49,870 bases of DNA, taken from a virus. Shown piece by piece: positions 27,968 through 36,094 of the stretch. The notes under the pieces were generated by a model that worked only from the letters and a program-made list of their open reading frames with translations, was not told the DNA's origin and ran no database searches. A program made the translations under genes and the position numbers. How positions within the stretch are numbered: the first letter of the stretch is position 1; the number at the start of each line of letters is the position of its first letter. The DNA lies in IMG/VR virus record IMGVR_UViG_3300006028_000007, positions 1 through 49,870 of that record; one strand, given 5' to 3'.

Positions 27968-28485
27968 GAAAGATCGCTGCCGTCGATCTCGACGTCCTCA
28001 AGCAGACCACGTACTGGGGCGCAGTCCAGAGGTACCGAACCGCAATCCTGGAGGCGCTGGAGGGATGGACCCAGATCGAGTCGCCGAACGGATGGCGTCT
28101 GGGCACCGACCGTGGCGACCAGCCCGGTCCTCGCGAACGCACGATCTACGGCCCCGACGGCGAACTGCGCGGGACCATGTTCACCACCGAGGACGCCAAG
28201 CTCGTGATTCGCGCTCTCACGGCTCTGGCGGAGAAGGAACGACCTCTCATCCCGATGTCACGGGAGGTGGCGCCTGACCACACGGGGACCGGCTACGAGC
28301 TGATGGAGAGAGCACGTGCGTCAGCTCAGTATCGCCGCGATGACATATTCATGTGCATCTATTTCAGCGACTCCGATCCCACCGTCGAGTGTCAGTGCAA
28401 GTGGCGCCACGTTGGTGACTCGCTCAACGATGCAGTCCTCGCCTGGACCAAGCACGTCACGGAGGCGCACCGCGATGACTGGTAA
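27964..28485 (+). CDS. Hypothetical protein
   Basis: A 173-residue protein, MRKIAAVDLDVLKQTTYWGA and onwards. Middle segments TIYGPDGELRGTMFTTEDAK, and later YFSDSDPTVECQCKWRHVGD with a Cys pair, look like a compact alpha/beta fold. The ATG overlaps the previous TGA (ATGA). No family was recognised. Confidence 0.7.
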   Translation: MRKIAAVDLDVLKQTTYWGAVQRYRTAILEALEGWTQIESPNGWRLGTDRGDQPGPRERTIYGPDGELRGTMFTTEDAKLVIRALTALAEKERPLIPMSREVAPDHTGTGYELMERARASAQYRRDDIFMCIYFSDSDPTVECQCKWRHVGDSLNDAVLAWTKHVTEAHRDDW

Positions 28486-28600
28486 TCTCTCTACCTTCGT
28501 CATCGTCGCCGTGTGGGTCAGTTCGTCCATTGCCACCGCCACGGTTTGTGCGGTCGCCATACTCATCACTATCGACCGCGACGAAGACTCCGAACCATGA
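28475..28600 (+). CDS. Very small membrane protein
   Basis: A 41-residue protein with one membrane helix (FVIVAVWVSSSIATATVCAV) and an acidic end (DRDEDSEP). It overlaps both neighbours. The function is unknown. Confidence 0.55.
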   Translation: MTGNLSTFVIVAVWVSSSIATATVCAVAILITIDRDEDSEP

Positions 28601-28797
28601 GACGCCGTGACCTGATCGATGCGGCCGCATCGTTCGTCCACGTAGACATAGACATGTCCCAAGCGCAACTCGTGTGGGAGGAGGGCGAGAAGCGTCTATG
28701 GATTCGAGGCCACGAAGGGATCAATGATCACATGGTTACGGTGGTGCTCAAGGGTCTTTCCATGGATGCGCTCCTCGAAAAGATCGCCCAGGCATAG
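28597..28797 (+). CDS. Small hypothetical protein, last rightward gene
   Basis: A 66-residue protein, MRRRDLIDAAASFVHVDIDM and onwards, of mixed alpha/beta character (AQLVWEEGEKRLWIRGHEG). Its ATG overlaps the TGA before it. It ends the rightward arm, directly before a bidirectional hairpin and the convergent lysin gene. Confidence 0.65.
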   Translation: MRRRDLIDAAASFVHVDIDMSQAQLVWEEGEKRLWIRGHEGINDHMVTVVLKGLSMDALLEKIAQA

Positions 28798-28798
28798 A

Positions 28799-28825
28799 GG
28801 GACCCCCGCACGAGCGGAGGTCCCC
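28799..28825. terminator. Bidirectional hairpin between convergent operons
   Basis: GGGACC-C-CCGC / GCGG-A-GGTCCC with a 4-base ACGA loop, lying between the end of the rightward arm and the lysin stop. There is no strong T-run on either side, so termination efficiency is uncertain. Confidence 0.5.
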
Positions 28826-28845
28826 GGAACGGGAGGAGTGGACGT

Positions 28846-29571
28846 CTAGTAGATGAACGTCTCTAGCGGTACCGAGCCGGGCCGAATGGTTCGGGTGTCC
28901 ACGACGTCCCACGCGTTGTAGTTCATCTCCGACACCACATACGACCCATCCGCATTCACGGCCTCGACGTAGGCCACGTGGCCAACCGGTCCGTCCCATC
29001 CCACGTAGATAGCGCCGGGCCGAGGCGTCATCCCCTCGGGGAAGCCCATCGCACGAGCGTTAGGTCCCCACTGCCCAGCATCGCCGAACCACGGGATCGG
29101 GCGGCGATTGGCCACGTACCAGGTGCAATAGCCGAAGGAGAAGTGGTTGCCCACGGCGGCCACGGAGATGTGCGAGGCGTTCGTGGAAGACCCCCCGACG
29201 GTAGCTGTGTAAACGGGCTGCGGGGGCCGGGGGGGCGGCTGCTTGCCGCCGGGCATCGCCAGAACCCAGCCGGGTTCGATGGCGTCCGGGTTGCCGATCC
29301 ACGAGTTCGCGGTCTCCACTACGGCCAGATCGACTCCCCAGGCCATGGCCAGTTCCGAGAGGGTATCTCCCGGCTGCACCGTCGCGGTGGGCGGTGGAGG
29401 AGGAGGCGGAGGTGGAGGCTGAGAACATCCCTCTGGAAGACTCAACAGAGGGCAAGGATCGCCAACATCGACCTGCGTAGGCGGCGGAACGGTTGCGGGA
29501 TTCACCGGCAGGGAAGCCGGAACCTGAGTCAGAAGCGAGAGCGCGGCGAAAACGGTCAGTGTTACGGACAA
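28846..29571 (-). CDS. Endolysin: signal-like N-terminus, LysM and CHAP domains
   Basis: About 241 residues. A hydrophobic N-terminus (SVTLTVFAALSLLTQVPASL) suggests export. A Pro-rich stretch with ten Pro in a row leads to a LysM peptidoglycan-binding domain (TVQPGDTLSELAMAWGVDLA to EPGWVLAMPGG). A second Pro-rich linker leads to the CHAP amidase/endopeptidase domain, with the catalytic Cys in FSFGYCTWYVAN and the His in VGHVAYVEAV. It begins at TTG behind GGAGGAGGGG. It lies downstream of the holin under the promoter at 30.07 kb. Confidence 0.88.
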   Translation of the reverse strand: MSVTLTVFAALSLLTQVPASLPVNPATVPPPTQVDVGDPCPLLSLPEGCSQPPPPPPPPPPTATVQPGDTLSELAMAWGVDLAVVETANSWIGNPDAIEPGWVLAMPGGKQPPPRPPQPVYTATVGGSSTNASHISVAAVGNHFSFGYCTWYVANRRPIPWFGDAGQWGPNARAMGFPEGMTPRPGAIYVGWDGPVGHVAYVEAVNADGSYVVSEMNYNAWDVVDTRTIRPGSVPLETFIY

Positions 29572-29674
29572 CGGAACCCCTCCTCCCGACCAGCCGCAGA
29601 GTCACGCTCGGTTGAGAAAACCCCCCGTGATGTCTACCCCTAGACTTCCTTGGCTATGTCGGGTTGAGAACTGT

Positions 29675-29694
29675 GCCCCCGCGAAGGCGGGGGC
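29675..29694. terminator. Perfect hairpin between holin and lysin
   Basis: GCCCCCGC/GCGGGGGC, an 8-bp stem with a 4-base loop, just after the holin stop. No T-run follows, so partial termination or RNA processing that sets the holin-to-lysin ratio is more likely than full termination. Confidence 0.45.
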
Positions 29695-29701
29695 TATCGA
29701 G

Positions 29702-29890
29702 CTAGGGCTTGGGAGACGGAGCCGGCAGCGCGGGGGTGTTCGGGACCGCCCACACGCCGATGGCGCCGACGACGGCGAGGACGACGTCCTCGATCTCCTT
29801 GGACGTGACATCTCCCCCGTTCAGCGCGCTGTTGAGCGCGATGGCCACGGGAATGAGGATGGCCACGACCGCCTTCGCGTATCGCATCAT
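29702..29890 (-). CDS. Holin
   Basis: A 62-residue protein with two membrane segments (AVVAILIPVAIALNSALNGG and VVLAVVGAIGVWAV) joined by an acidic turn (DVTSKEIED). It ends in a Pro-rich tail (VPNTPALPAPSPKP), the usual plan of small actinophage holins. It permeabilises the membrane to time lysis. An AAGGAGGAA site lies upstream of tandem ATGs; a GTG 9 bases earlier is an alternative start. It is the first gene of the lysis unit. Confidence 0.75.
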   Translation of the reverse strand: MMRYAKAVVAILIPVAIALNSALNGGDVTSKEIEDVVLAVVGAIGVWAVPNTPALPAPSPKP

Positions 29891-30051
29891 GATTTCCACT
29901 TCCTCCTTACGAGCCGACTGGGTTATGGCGCCCCGGGCTTCCGCGCCTTAGGTTGGCGATCGGGTCCTTCGTGGCGGTCCATTGGTCTGCGAACCGTCTC
30001 CGCCAGTCCCCGGTTGGTCGCAGCGTTCCCGGGCACCAGGCGCCACCACCC

Positions 30052-30081
30052 ATTAAAGCACACGGGAACGCCGGCTGTCAA
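30052..30081 (-). promoter_or_regulatory. Leftward lysis-unit promoter
   Basis: On the minus strand TTGACA, 18-base spacer, GTGTGC and TTTAAT. The TGA of the upstream membrane-protein gene lies inside the -35 box. A 160-base leader precedes the holin. It lets holin and lysin be expressed apart from the structural operon. Confidence 0.8.
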
Positions 30082-30476
30082 GGGCGCGTGGTGGCGTCGA
30101 AATCGGCCACTAGCCCTCGATGCAGCCGGCGTCGATCGCGTTCGTTCAGCAGCTGCATGCTGATTGGAAGCGTCTGGGCTGCGCAGAGTGTTCCGTAGAA
30201 GACGAGAGCCACGACTATCCGTACGGACGAGGGTGAAGGGGATAGCAGACCAAGAGCGGGCAGGACTCCGAGCAGCGCGTGCAGCCACGCTTTGGCCAGT
30301 CCGCTGCGGATGCCGATCTTCGCAGTCAGATCTGCGAACCCGTTCCAGCCGCGGCTGCGGTAGGCCATTCGGTCCTTGTTGTTGTCAGCCGCGAAGTAGG
30401 CGCCGAGCCCCGTTCCGAGAAGAGCCAGCCCGACTGCCAGCCATTCTTCGATACGAATGATAAGAAGCCACGTCAC
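30078..30476 (-). CDS. Membrane protein of the late operon end
   Basis: A 132-residue protein with about three membrane helices (WLAVGLALLGTGLGAYFAA, ALLGVLPALGLL, VRIVVALVFYGTLCAAQTL) and a basic C-terminus. It is the last gene of the long structural operon, before the lysis promoter. It could be a second holin or an envelope factor. No family is certain. Confidence 0.7.
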   Translation of the reverse strand: MTWLLIIRIEEWLAVGLALLGTGLGAYFAADNNKDRMAYRSRGWNGFADLTAKIGIRSGLAKAWLHALLGVLPALGLLSPSPSSVRIVVALVFYGTLCAAQTLPISMQLLNERDRRRLHRGLVADFDATTRP

Positions 30477-30661
30477 CGAGTGGTCCTCGGGCGCGGCTTG
30501 GGCTGGCGTCGCTGGGCGAGATCCCGCTGGATCTCGACCCGTCTCGCACGCGCTTCGAGATCAGCTACTCGCTGCGCCTCAGTCTCGTGCACCGCCTCTG
30601 GAGTCACAGTGGCCCCCGACTGACGACCGATGTGCATGCGTAGCCACCTCCAGATACTCAC
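30473..30661 (-). CDS. Small basic helical protein
   Basis: A 62-residue protein starting at GTG in the TGA overlap. Its helical, coiled-coil-like middle is EAQRVADLEARARRVEIQRD and its end is Pro/Arg-rich. It lies between two membrane proteins. The function is unknown. Confidence 0.55.
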   Translation of the reverse strand: MSIWRWLRMHIGRQSGATVTPEAVHETEAQRVADLEARARRVEIQRDLAQRRQPKPRPRTTR

Positions 30662-30918
30662 GAGTCGCTCTCGACCGGCACGGTCGGCGGCGCCGCCGAG
30701 GGCAGGTTTGCCAACTCAGCACCCGCCTTGGCCGCTCGTTCACCACTGACTACGGCGAGGTAATACAGATCCCGCCATCGATCGCGGTCTCGTTCCATCG
30801 CCTGTGTCTCCTTTCGCTGCGCACCTCGATCCTGCCATAGATACACCACAGCCACGAGGAGCAGGAAAAGAGCCCCGAATGGCCCTATGATCTGCATGAA
30901 GGCGTCGTGCAGGGTCAT
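30658..30918 (-). CDS. Membrane-anchored coiled-coil protein
   Basis: An 86-residue protein with one membrane helix (GPFGALFLLLVAVVYLWQD), a charged helix (RKETQAMERDRDRWRDLYYL) and a Pro-rich end. The plan resembles phage lysis accessories (spanin or holin-like). The position just before the lysis unit supports that, but nothing is diagnostic. Confidence 0.65.
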   Translation of the reverse strand: MTLHDAFMQIIGPFGALFLLLVAVVYLWQDRGAQRKETQAMERDRDRWRDLYYLAVVSGERAAKAGAELANLPSAAPPTVPVESDS

Positions 30919-30942
30919 TCAGGCTCCCTTCTGTTTGACGGT

Positions 30943-31923
30943 TTACGGAGCTGCGCTGAGCGCCTTTCCCAGCTCCAGCGCGACGTCCTTGGCGACGACC
31001 TGCGGGTCCAGGCCGGTTGACAGGTGAGGTGCGAGCAGCGGCTCCAGCGCATTCGCCAGCGCCACGGGGTCCACAGGAGCCGGTGTCTGGATCTTGGCCA
31101 GCACGGTATCGATCTCGGACTGGTCCACGCCGAGATCGGCGAGGATGGCCGCCTGGTTGGCGAACGACTGCTCGAACGCCCGGGTCAGGTGGCCCTTGCC
31201 GCCGGGAACCTGCCAGCCCATCGGGTTCGAGGCCGAATCCGCGAAGCGCGGGGCCGCGCCGTACAGCAGCATGTAGAGCACGTCGGCGAGCCGCTGGTCC
31301 TGCTCTGGGGTCAGAGCCATGTCATCCACTCCTCCGAAGATGTTCAGGTCGAACACCGACCCGTCATAGCTGGTGCCGTTGAGGATCACTCCCACGGTGT
31401 ACTGGTCGCCGACCACCCCCGCCACCTGGGGCAGAGCCGGCACCGGGAAGAGCTGGTCGGATCGAACCGGAATGTAGCCGTGGGAGATCCAGTCGCCGTC
31501 GCCGACCGGGTAGCCCGCCAGTGCCGTGACGTCGCCGTATCGTAGCGCCTTCCAGCCCTGCGCTCGGACCGTTTGGATGAAGCCACCCACCCAGCCGGCG
31601 GAGGGAAACGAGAACGTCTCCAAATCGACGACGATCGGCCCCACGGGGCAGCCGAACGCCAGGGCGGTGTCGATCGCCGACTGCGGGTCCGAGTCCTGCG
31701 GGCGGCTCCCGGGAACCACGATGGGAAGCACGTGGAAGCCTGCCGCCAGCACGGCCTGCACGTGCCCCGGCGTCCAGTCGCCATTCCCGAGAAGGTTCCC
31801 AGACGCGTCGCGCCGCAGGACATAGAGTCCCACGGCCGACGCGCCCACCTGACGCAGATCGTTGACGAGCTGGTCCGGCGACGACGGGTTGAGGGCGTCT
31901 AGGAAGAGGCCCTCGTCGCTCAT
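30943..31923 (-). CDS. DUF1906 glycoside-hydrolase-like (Rv2525c-type) protein
   Basis: A 326-residue protein. Residues 1-215 follow the DUF1906 TIM-barrel pattern: GLFLDALNPSSPDQLVNDLR, VGASAVGLYVLRRD, GFHVLPIVVPGS and PIVVDLETFSFPSAGW (with the acidic residues DLE). These are found in actinobacterial secreted proteins and in phages, where they may act on cell wall glycans. The C-terminal 110 residues are helical and end in Ala/Leu-rich segments. It closes the tail-gene block, so a tail-borne wall hydrolase or a second lysin is likely. Its ATG overlaps the previous TGA. Confidence 0.75.
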   Translation of the reverse strand: MSDEGLFLDALNPSSPDQLVNDLRQVGASAVGLYVLRRDASGNLLGNGDWTPGHVQAVLAAGFHVLPIVVPGSRPQDSDPQSAIDTALAFGCPVGPIVVDLETFSFPSAGWVGGFIQTVRAQGWKALRYGDVTALAGYPVGDGDWISHGYIPVRSDQLFPVPALPQVAGVVGDQYTVGVILNGTSYDGSVFDLNIFGGVDDMALTPEQDQRLADVLYMLLYGAAPRFADSASNPMGWQVPGGKGHLTRAFEQSFANQAAILADLGVDQSEIDTVLAKIQTPAPVDPVALANALEPLLAPHLSTGLDPQVVAKDVALELGKALSAAP

Positions 31924-32255
31924 GACGTGGTGACGACGATGTTGTGCAGGACGCCCGAATCGAGATCGGACACCCAGCCGGTCCACTCGTTGGTCAGCGC
32001 CGAGAGCGAGTTCGACCAGAGCCGGTCGTCCTGACCCAGGCAGAGCAGATAGAGGACCGAGCCGTCACCGGACCACTCGGCGTCGATCGAGAGCGCCTCC
32101 CCGCCGAGGTCGAACCAGTTGGCGAGCTGCCCCGGCTGCGGCGGTCCCGGGGTGCCGAGCCAGAAGACGGTACGCGGACCGCCGGTCCCCGACGCGACAA
32201 CGAAGTAGTCGGCGCGGCTGGTGCCCGGCTGGCAGGCGATGGCGATGGGCTGCAT
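31920..32255 (-). CDS. Small beta-propeller-like virion protein
   Basis: A 111-residue, all-beta protein with two blade-like segments: SRADYFVVASGTGGPRTVFW and LYLLCLGQDDRLWSNSLSAL. These recall lectin-type beta-propeller blades, which could assemble as oligomers for receptor binding. It is placed after the tail-tip proteins, which fits a role in adsorption. The lectin role is inferred. Confidence 0.55.
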   Translation of the reverse strand: MQPIAIACQPGTSRADYFVVASGTGGPRTVFWLGTPGPPQPGQLANWFDLGGEALSIDAEWSGDGSVLYLLCLGQDDRLWSNSLSALTNEWTGWVSDLDSGVLHNIVVTTS

Positions 32256-32270
32256 TTCGTACGAACCTCC

Positions 32271-34124
32271 TTACCGATTGACGATGGACGTCATCCACTC
32301 GATCGAACGCTTGATGCGCTCCAGTTGCACTCGGACCAGCGCATCCGGAAACTGATTCAGCCACACCGTGTCCTGGACGGCTTTTTCGGTGTACGTGTAC
32401 CCGACGATCTGCGCTTTCTGGTAGAAGATGCCTAGACTCGGAATATGGACGGTAACAAAGTCCAACTCGCGCCATCGACTCGAGTTTTCGTCACGAACAA
32501 CCGACAGCTGAATCGCCTGAAGCGGATTCGCCTTCCTGGCCGCGATCACCTGCGCGTACGCGGCCAGCAACAGGAATCCCGGCACTCCGATGTCCGATAT
32601 CGTATCGGTGAGAACCATGTCTCCCGCGTCCTGTATCCGTGACCACGTATATGATCCGCCTGAGTCGAATCCGGGGACGGCTAGAACACGGGACTCGCTG
32701 GCATACAGGTCACTGACCGGGGCCACGATCGTCCCGTTCATGTCAATGTTGACGCCTTCCTCGAACACGACCATCGAGCTGAGGTCGTTCCCTGGAGACA
32801 GACCGTAATCCAAAGTGTCGCCACGGGAGTTATAGCCGGCTGTCTTGCGGATCCAGAACCCGTCCAGAGTAGAGAGCAGACCCATCACGTCCATGTGAGT
32901 CTGCCCTGTGCTGATGATGTTTTGCGGAATCGTCATCCCCGTGGAAATCGAGCCGGCGCCGAATCGCGCTGTGCCCCAGTTGGCCGGGACAGCACGCGAA
33001 GTGAATCGAAGTCGATTGACGTAGATGGTCGGAGTCCCGCCCGAGAAGGAGAAACGCACGCCTACGCCGCCCGAAGCCGGCGATGGCGCCGTGTTGAAGG
33101 AATAGACGCAGTTGGCATCCTTCCCATTGATAATCACGCGAGCGACGCGATTTCCGCCTAGGTTGTATAGAACCACTCCGAGTTCGAAATGAAACGTATT
33201 GGACAGACCCGTCATTACGTTGACCGCGGCAGCTACGGAGGCCAACGTGCCCCCCGTGATCGTAAAGATGTTGCAATTAACGTTCCATAGCCCCGACCCC
33301 ACGCCTGTTTGGTAGATGTACGCTCGCGCAAGGTAGCCATTTTGGACAGTCGAGTCTACGTCCCACAAGATATCGATCTCGCCGGAGTCCACGGTATCTG
33401 TGCTGCCGATGATCGTACCCTGTGCGATGATCATCGAGGCGCCGATGCCGCTGCCTGTCCAGTTGTACGGCCCAGTCGTGGCGTTCCAAGTGGTCTTGGA
33501 GTTGATGTACGCGGCAAAGGTGGATGTCGTTACGGCCGACTGTCCGCGCAAAGGATCAGCCGACGTGAACGTGAAACCGCCGCTCAGGTTGTAGTCAGCA
33601 GCAGAATGCTTGCCGCCGACCGCCCCGCCGAATCCGAAGAAATCGTCATCCCAGACAACCTCTCGGGTGCTACGCAACGCGTTGAACAACGCCGACGTCG
33701 CGCCCCCCGCGCCGATCACTTCGCCGGGATAGAGCTGCGACTGCTGCAACCACCACAGCGAGTCCGACCCAGTGATCGAATACGCGTCCAATCCGGGACG
33801 AACCTTGGTGATGACGCCCGAGAACTTGGGGAACTTGGTGGGGACATCGCCCTGCGACCCTTCGATACGCAGCGGCGGCAGCGTTGGGTCGATCAGGGGA
33901 TCGAACAGCCGCTTGTTCCGCTTGAACTCCATCGCCACGGCAGGCGCGATTGGGATGTCGAACGACCCCACGGTGGCGGAGCCAGGAATGCCGTTCTGGA
34001 TCGCCCGCGTGGTCCATTTGGAGGAGCCCAGGTGCGCCAGCGCGGGTACTTCCACGACGTCGCCATTCGGGTTGATGATTCGATAGCTGAGCGGGGCGGT
34101 GGGGACTCCGGGTTTGACGGTCAT
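32271..34124 (-). CDS. Minor tail / tail-hub protein
   Basis: A 617-residue protein. The N-terminus (PLSYRIINPNGDVVEVPALA, then RLFDPLIDPTLPPLRIEG) and the C-terminal region (RKANPLQAIQLSVVRDENSS) read like the tail-hub/baseplate protein of siphoviruses. A middle part of about 220 residues (FTITGGTLASVAAAVNVMTG, NRVARVIINGKDANCVYSF) looks like an inserted concanavalin-like sugar-binding domain. It follows the distal tail protein with a 1-base overlap. It probably forms the tail tip and may bind host glycans. Confidence 0.7.
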   Translation of the reverse strand: MTVKPGVPTAPLSYRIINPNGDVVEVPALAHLGSSKWTTRAIQNGIPGSATVGSFDIPIAPAVAMEFKRNKRLFDPLIDPTLPPLRIEGSQGDVPTKFPKFSGVITKVRPGLDAYSITGSDSLWWLQQSQLYPGEVIGAGGATSALFNALRSTREVVWDDDFFGFGGAVGGKHSAADYNLSGGFTFTSADPLRGQSAVTTSTFAAYINSKTTWNATTGPYNWTGSGIGASMIIAQGTIIGSTDTVDSGEIDILWDVDSTVQNGYLARAYIYQTGVGSGLWNVNCNIFTITGGTLASVAAAVNVMTGLSNTFHFELGVVLYNLGGNRVARVIINGKDANCVYSFNTAPSPASGGVGVRFSFSGGTPTIYVNRLRFTSRAVPANWGTARFGAGSISTGMTIPQNIISTGQTHMDVMGLLSTLDGFWIRKTAGYNSRGDTLDYGLSPGNDLSSMVVFEEGVNIDMNGTIVAPVSDLYASESRVLAVPGFDSGGSYTWSRIQDAGDMVLTDTISDIGVPGFLLLAAYAQVIAARKANPLQAIQLSVVRDENSSRWRELDFVTVHIPSLGIFYQKAQIVGYTYTEKAVQDTVWLNQFPDALVRVQLERIKRSIEWMTSIVNR

Positions 34125-36094
34125 TAGCCTGGTACCAACATTGAGACGAGCGGAAACATGAACTGGCTGTAGATATCCTCGGGCCAGTCACCCGCACCGA
34201 TATTGCCGATGGGAGCGCCAGTCCGGGGTGCGAAGAATGCCTCGTCCACGAACCAGTCGGTGCCGATCGTGGCCGCCGTGACGGCGCGGAACTGGATGTT
34301 GTGGCCCGAGGGCAGGAACATCAAGGTCGAGTTAACCTTGATCCAGTTATTCGTGCCGTACGTTGTGGGGACCTGATTGGCCCGCAGCGTTGTCGACCCA
34401 TTCGCCACAAACGCGCCTGCGGTAGCGTCCCACAGGCCCACGGTCATTTCCTGCACCGCCCCGGCCGCCGACGCCACTCGTAGACGAAACCAGACATCCC
34501 CAAACGACGCGTTGCTAGGAACTGGCTGCCAGGCGGTGCCGAATAGGTTCGCGTTTCCGGACAGCGTGCCCGAAGCGCACTTGGCTTCGTTGCCGTTGGA
34601 CGCGCCCGCGTTGGCCACGGAGGACCAGCCGGTGCCCAATGCCCCGGACTCGCCCTCCGCCTGCAAGTTGGGCGCCGTAGCGAACGGGACGGCGAACACG
34701 CCATACGTCCGGAACGTGTTAGCTGGGATCGCAGCCGAATCCCCATAGCCGATGTCGGTCGTGCCGCTAAGCACGGGCTGGCCCGAGTTGACGCCCGACG
34801 GCGGATTCTGGTACAAGACCCCAACTAGGGGACTCCGAGCCACCTGGCTCATGACGGCCCCGAATCCGAAGGCTGACCCGCTTGCCGTGGGCGACAGCGT
34901 ACCTACGGAAAAATCGGTCACGGCGACGTCGTTCCACGCGATCTTGCCCGCATTCGCTAGTATGAAGTTGAGAGCGAAGTTGTACGCGATCTGCGCGTTT
35001 TGCGCGTAGAGATCCACGGGAGCGTGGTACCAGGCTCGACCCAGACGCCACACCATCTTGGCCCACGAGTTGTTCGGTGTGGACACCACAACCCGAACCC
35101 GGGTGATGTCGTACCCGACCCGCTCCAAGTTGATGTCGCGGAGTACTCCGGTACTCGGTACCGTGTCCACGTACTGCGCCGAGATTGCCAGCGCCCACGC
35201 GGGAGTGACGAGCTGCGTGTTCCACACGTAGACCGCCGGCGCACTCGTAGTTCCTGTATCGAATAGCAGAAGAAGCAGCCCGTTGGTGACCACGCAGTCG
35301 CCCTGGAAATCATGATTGGTCCCGTAGACCTGTACCCAGTTCGAGTTGAGGAAAGTGCCGTTGGTTGGGACCGCGTTGCCGCCCGACACCTGCGTGTCGT
35401 ACACGCGAACGCCACCCGTGAACAACCCGGCGATCGTTCCTGGCCGAATAAATGGAACGGGATTGGCGTAGACGTTGGGCAGCGTATCTGGGAACGGTCC
35501 AGGTAGCGAGGTCGGCACCGCACCCTCGGCGCCCGTCCGGCTCGACGGATAGGGGGGAGTCGAGCCCACGGGGAAACCCAGGATCGGCTGCGGGCAGCCC
35601 GTGCCGTTCGCATACGTGGTCGCCAGCGGCGCTCCCGCCCACCACATTCCCAACGACGCGGGACTCGACGGCGCAACCATCGTGGCGGTCACGGGGACCT
35701 CGATCGGCGACCCGCTCCAGATCCCGACGTTGTACGTAGGCTGCAAAAGCGTCAGAACGTACCATCCGTCGTGCGGATCGGGCTGGTTCATAGCGCCGCC
35801 GCCCGCATCGGTTGAGGTCCACGCGATGTACACAGGGTGGTTGACCGAGTTGGCTGCAATCTGCTCCAACTGCCGAAGCATGAAGGAGAGAGCACCCCCC
35901 GTGTTGGCTCCCTGCCCACCGACCGCCTGCCAGGGGGTCACGTGGAGGATAACCGGCTGCTCCTCGGTTGTGCCACCTTTCGCCCACACAGCCGGAGAAC
36001 CTCCACCAACGGGCATCGTTCCTAGGTTCTGTCCAACCCGGGTCTTGAGATACGAGTGCGACGGACCTAGGTCGAGAGTGTTGATCTTCGTCAT
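34124..36094 (-). CDS. Distal/minor tail protein
   Basis: A 656-residue, beta-rich protein placed directly after the tape measure, the usual slot of the distal tail protein. It begins MTKINTLDLGPSHSYLKTRV. The N-terminal 150 residues form a tail-tube-like core (WYVLTLLQPTYNVGIWSGSP). The rest has jelly-roll-like strands (GDVWFRLRVASAAGAVQEMT) typical of carbohydrate-binding modules. It is larger than simple distal tail proteins, so it is probably fused to binding modules. Confidence 0.7.
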   Translation of the reverse strand: MTKINTLDLGPSHSYLKTRVGQNLGTMPVGGGSPAVWAKGGTTEEQPVILHVTPWQAVGGQGANTGGALSFMLRQLEQIAANSVNHPVYIAWTSTDAGGGAMNQPDPHDGWYVLTLLQPTYNVGIWSGSPIEVPVTATMVAPSSPASLGMWWAGAPLATTYANGTGCPQPILGFPVGSTPPYPSSRTGAEGAVPTSLPGPFPDTLPNVYANPVPFIRPGTIAGLFTGGVRVYDTQVSGGNAVPTNGTFLNSNWVQVYGTNHDFQGDCVVTNGLLLLLFDTGTTSAPAVYVWNTQLVTPAWALAISAQYVDTVPSTGVLRDINLERVGYDITRVRVVVSTPNNSWAKMVWRLGRAWYHAPVDLYAQNAQIAYNFALNFILANAGKIAWNDVAVTDFSVGTLSPTASGSAFGFGAVMSQVARSPLVGVLYQNPPSGVNSGQPVLSGTTDIGYGDSAAIPANTFRTYGVFAVPFATAPNLQAEGESGALGTGWSSVANAGASNGNEAKCASGTLSGNANLFGTAWQPVPSNASFGDVWFRLRVASAAGAVQEMTVGLWDATAGAFVANGSTTLRANQVPTTYGTNNWIKVNSTLMFLPSGHNIQFRAVTAATIGTDWFVDEAFFAPRTGAPIGNIGAGDWPEDIYSQFMFPLVSMLVPG

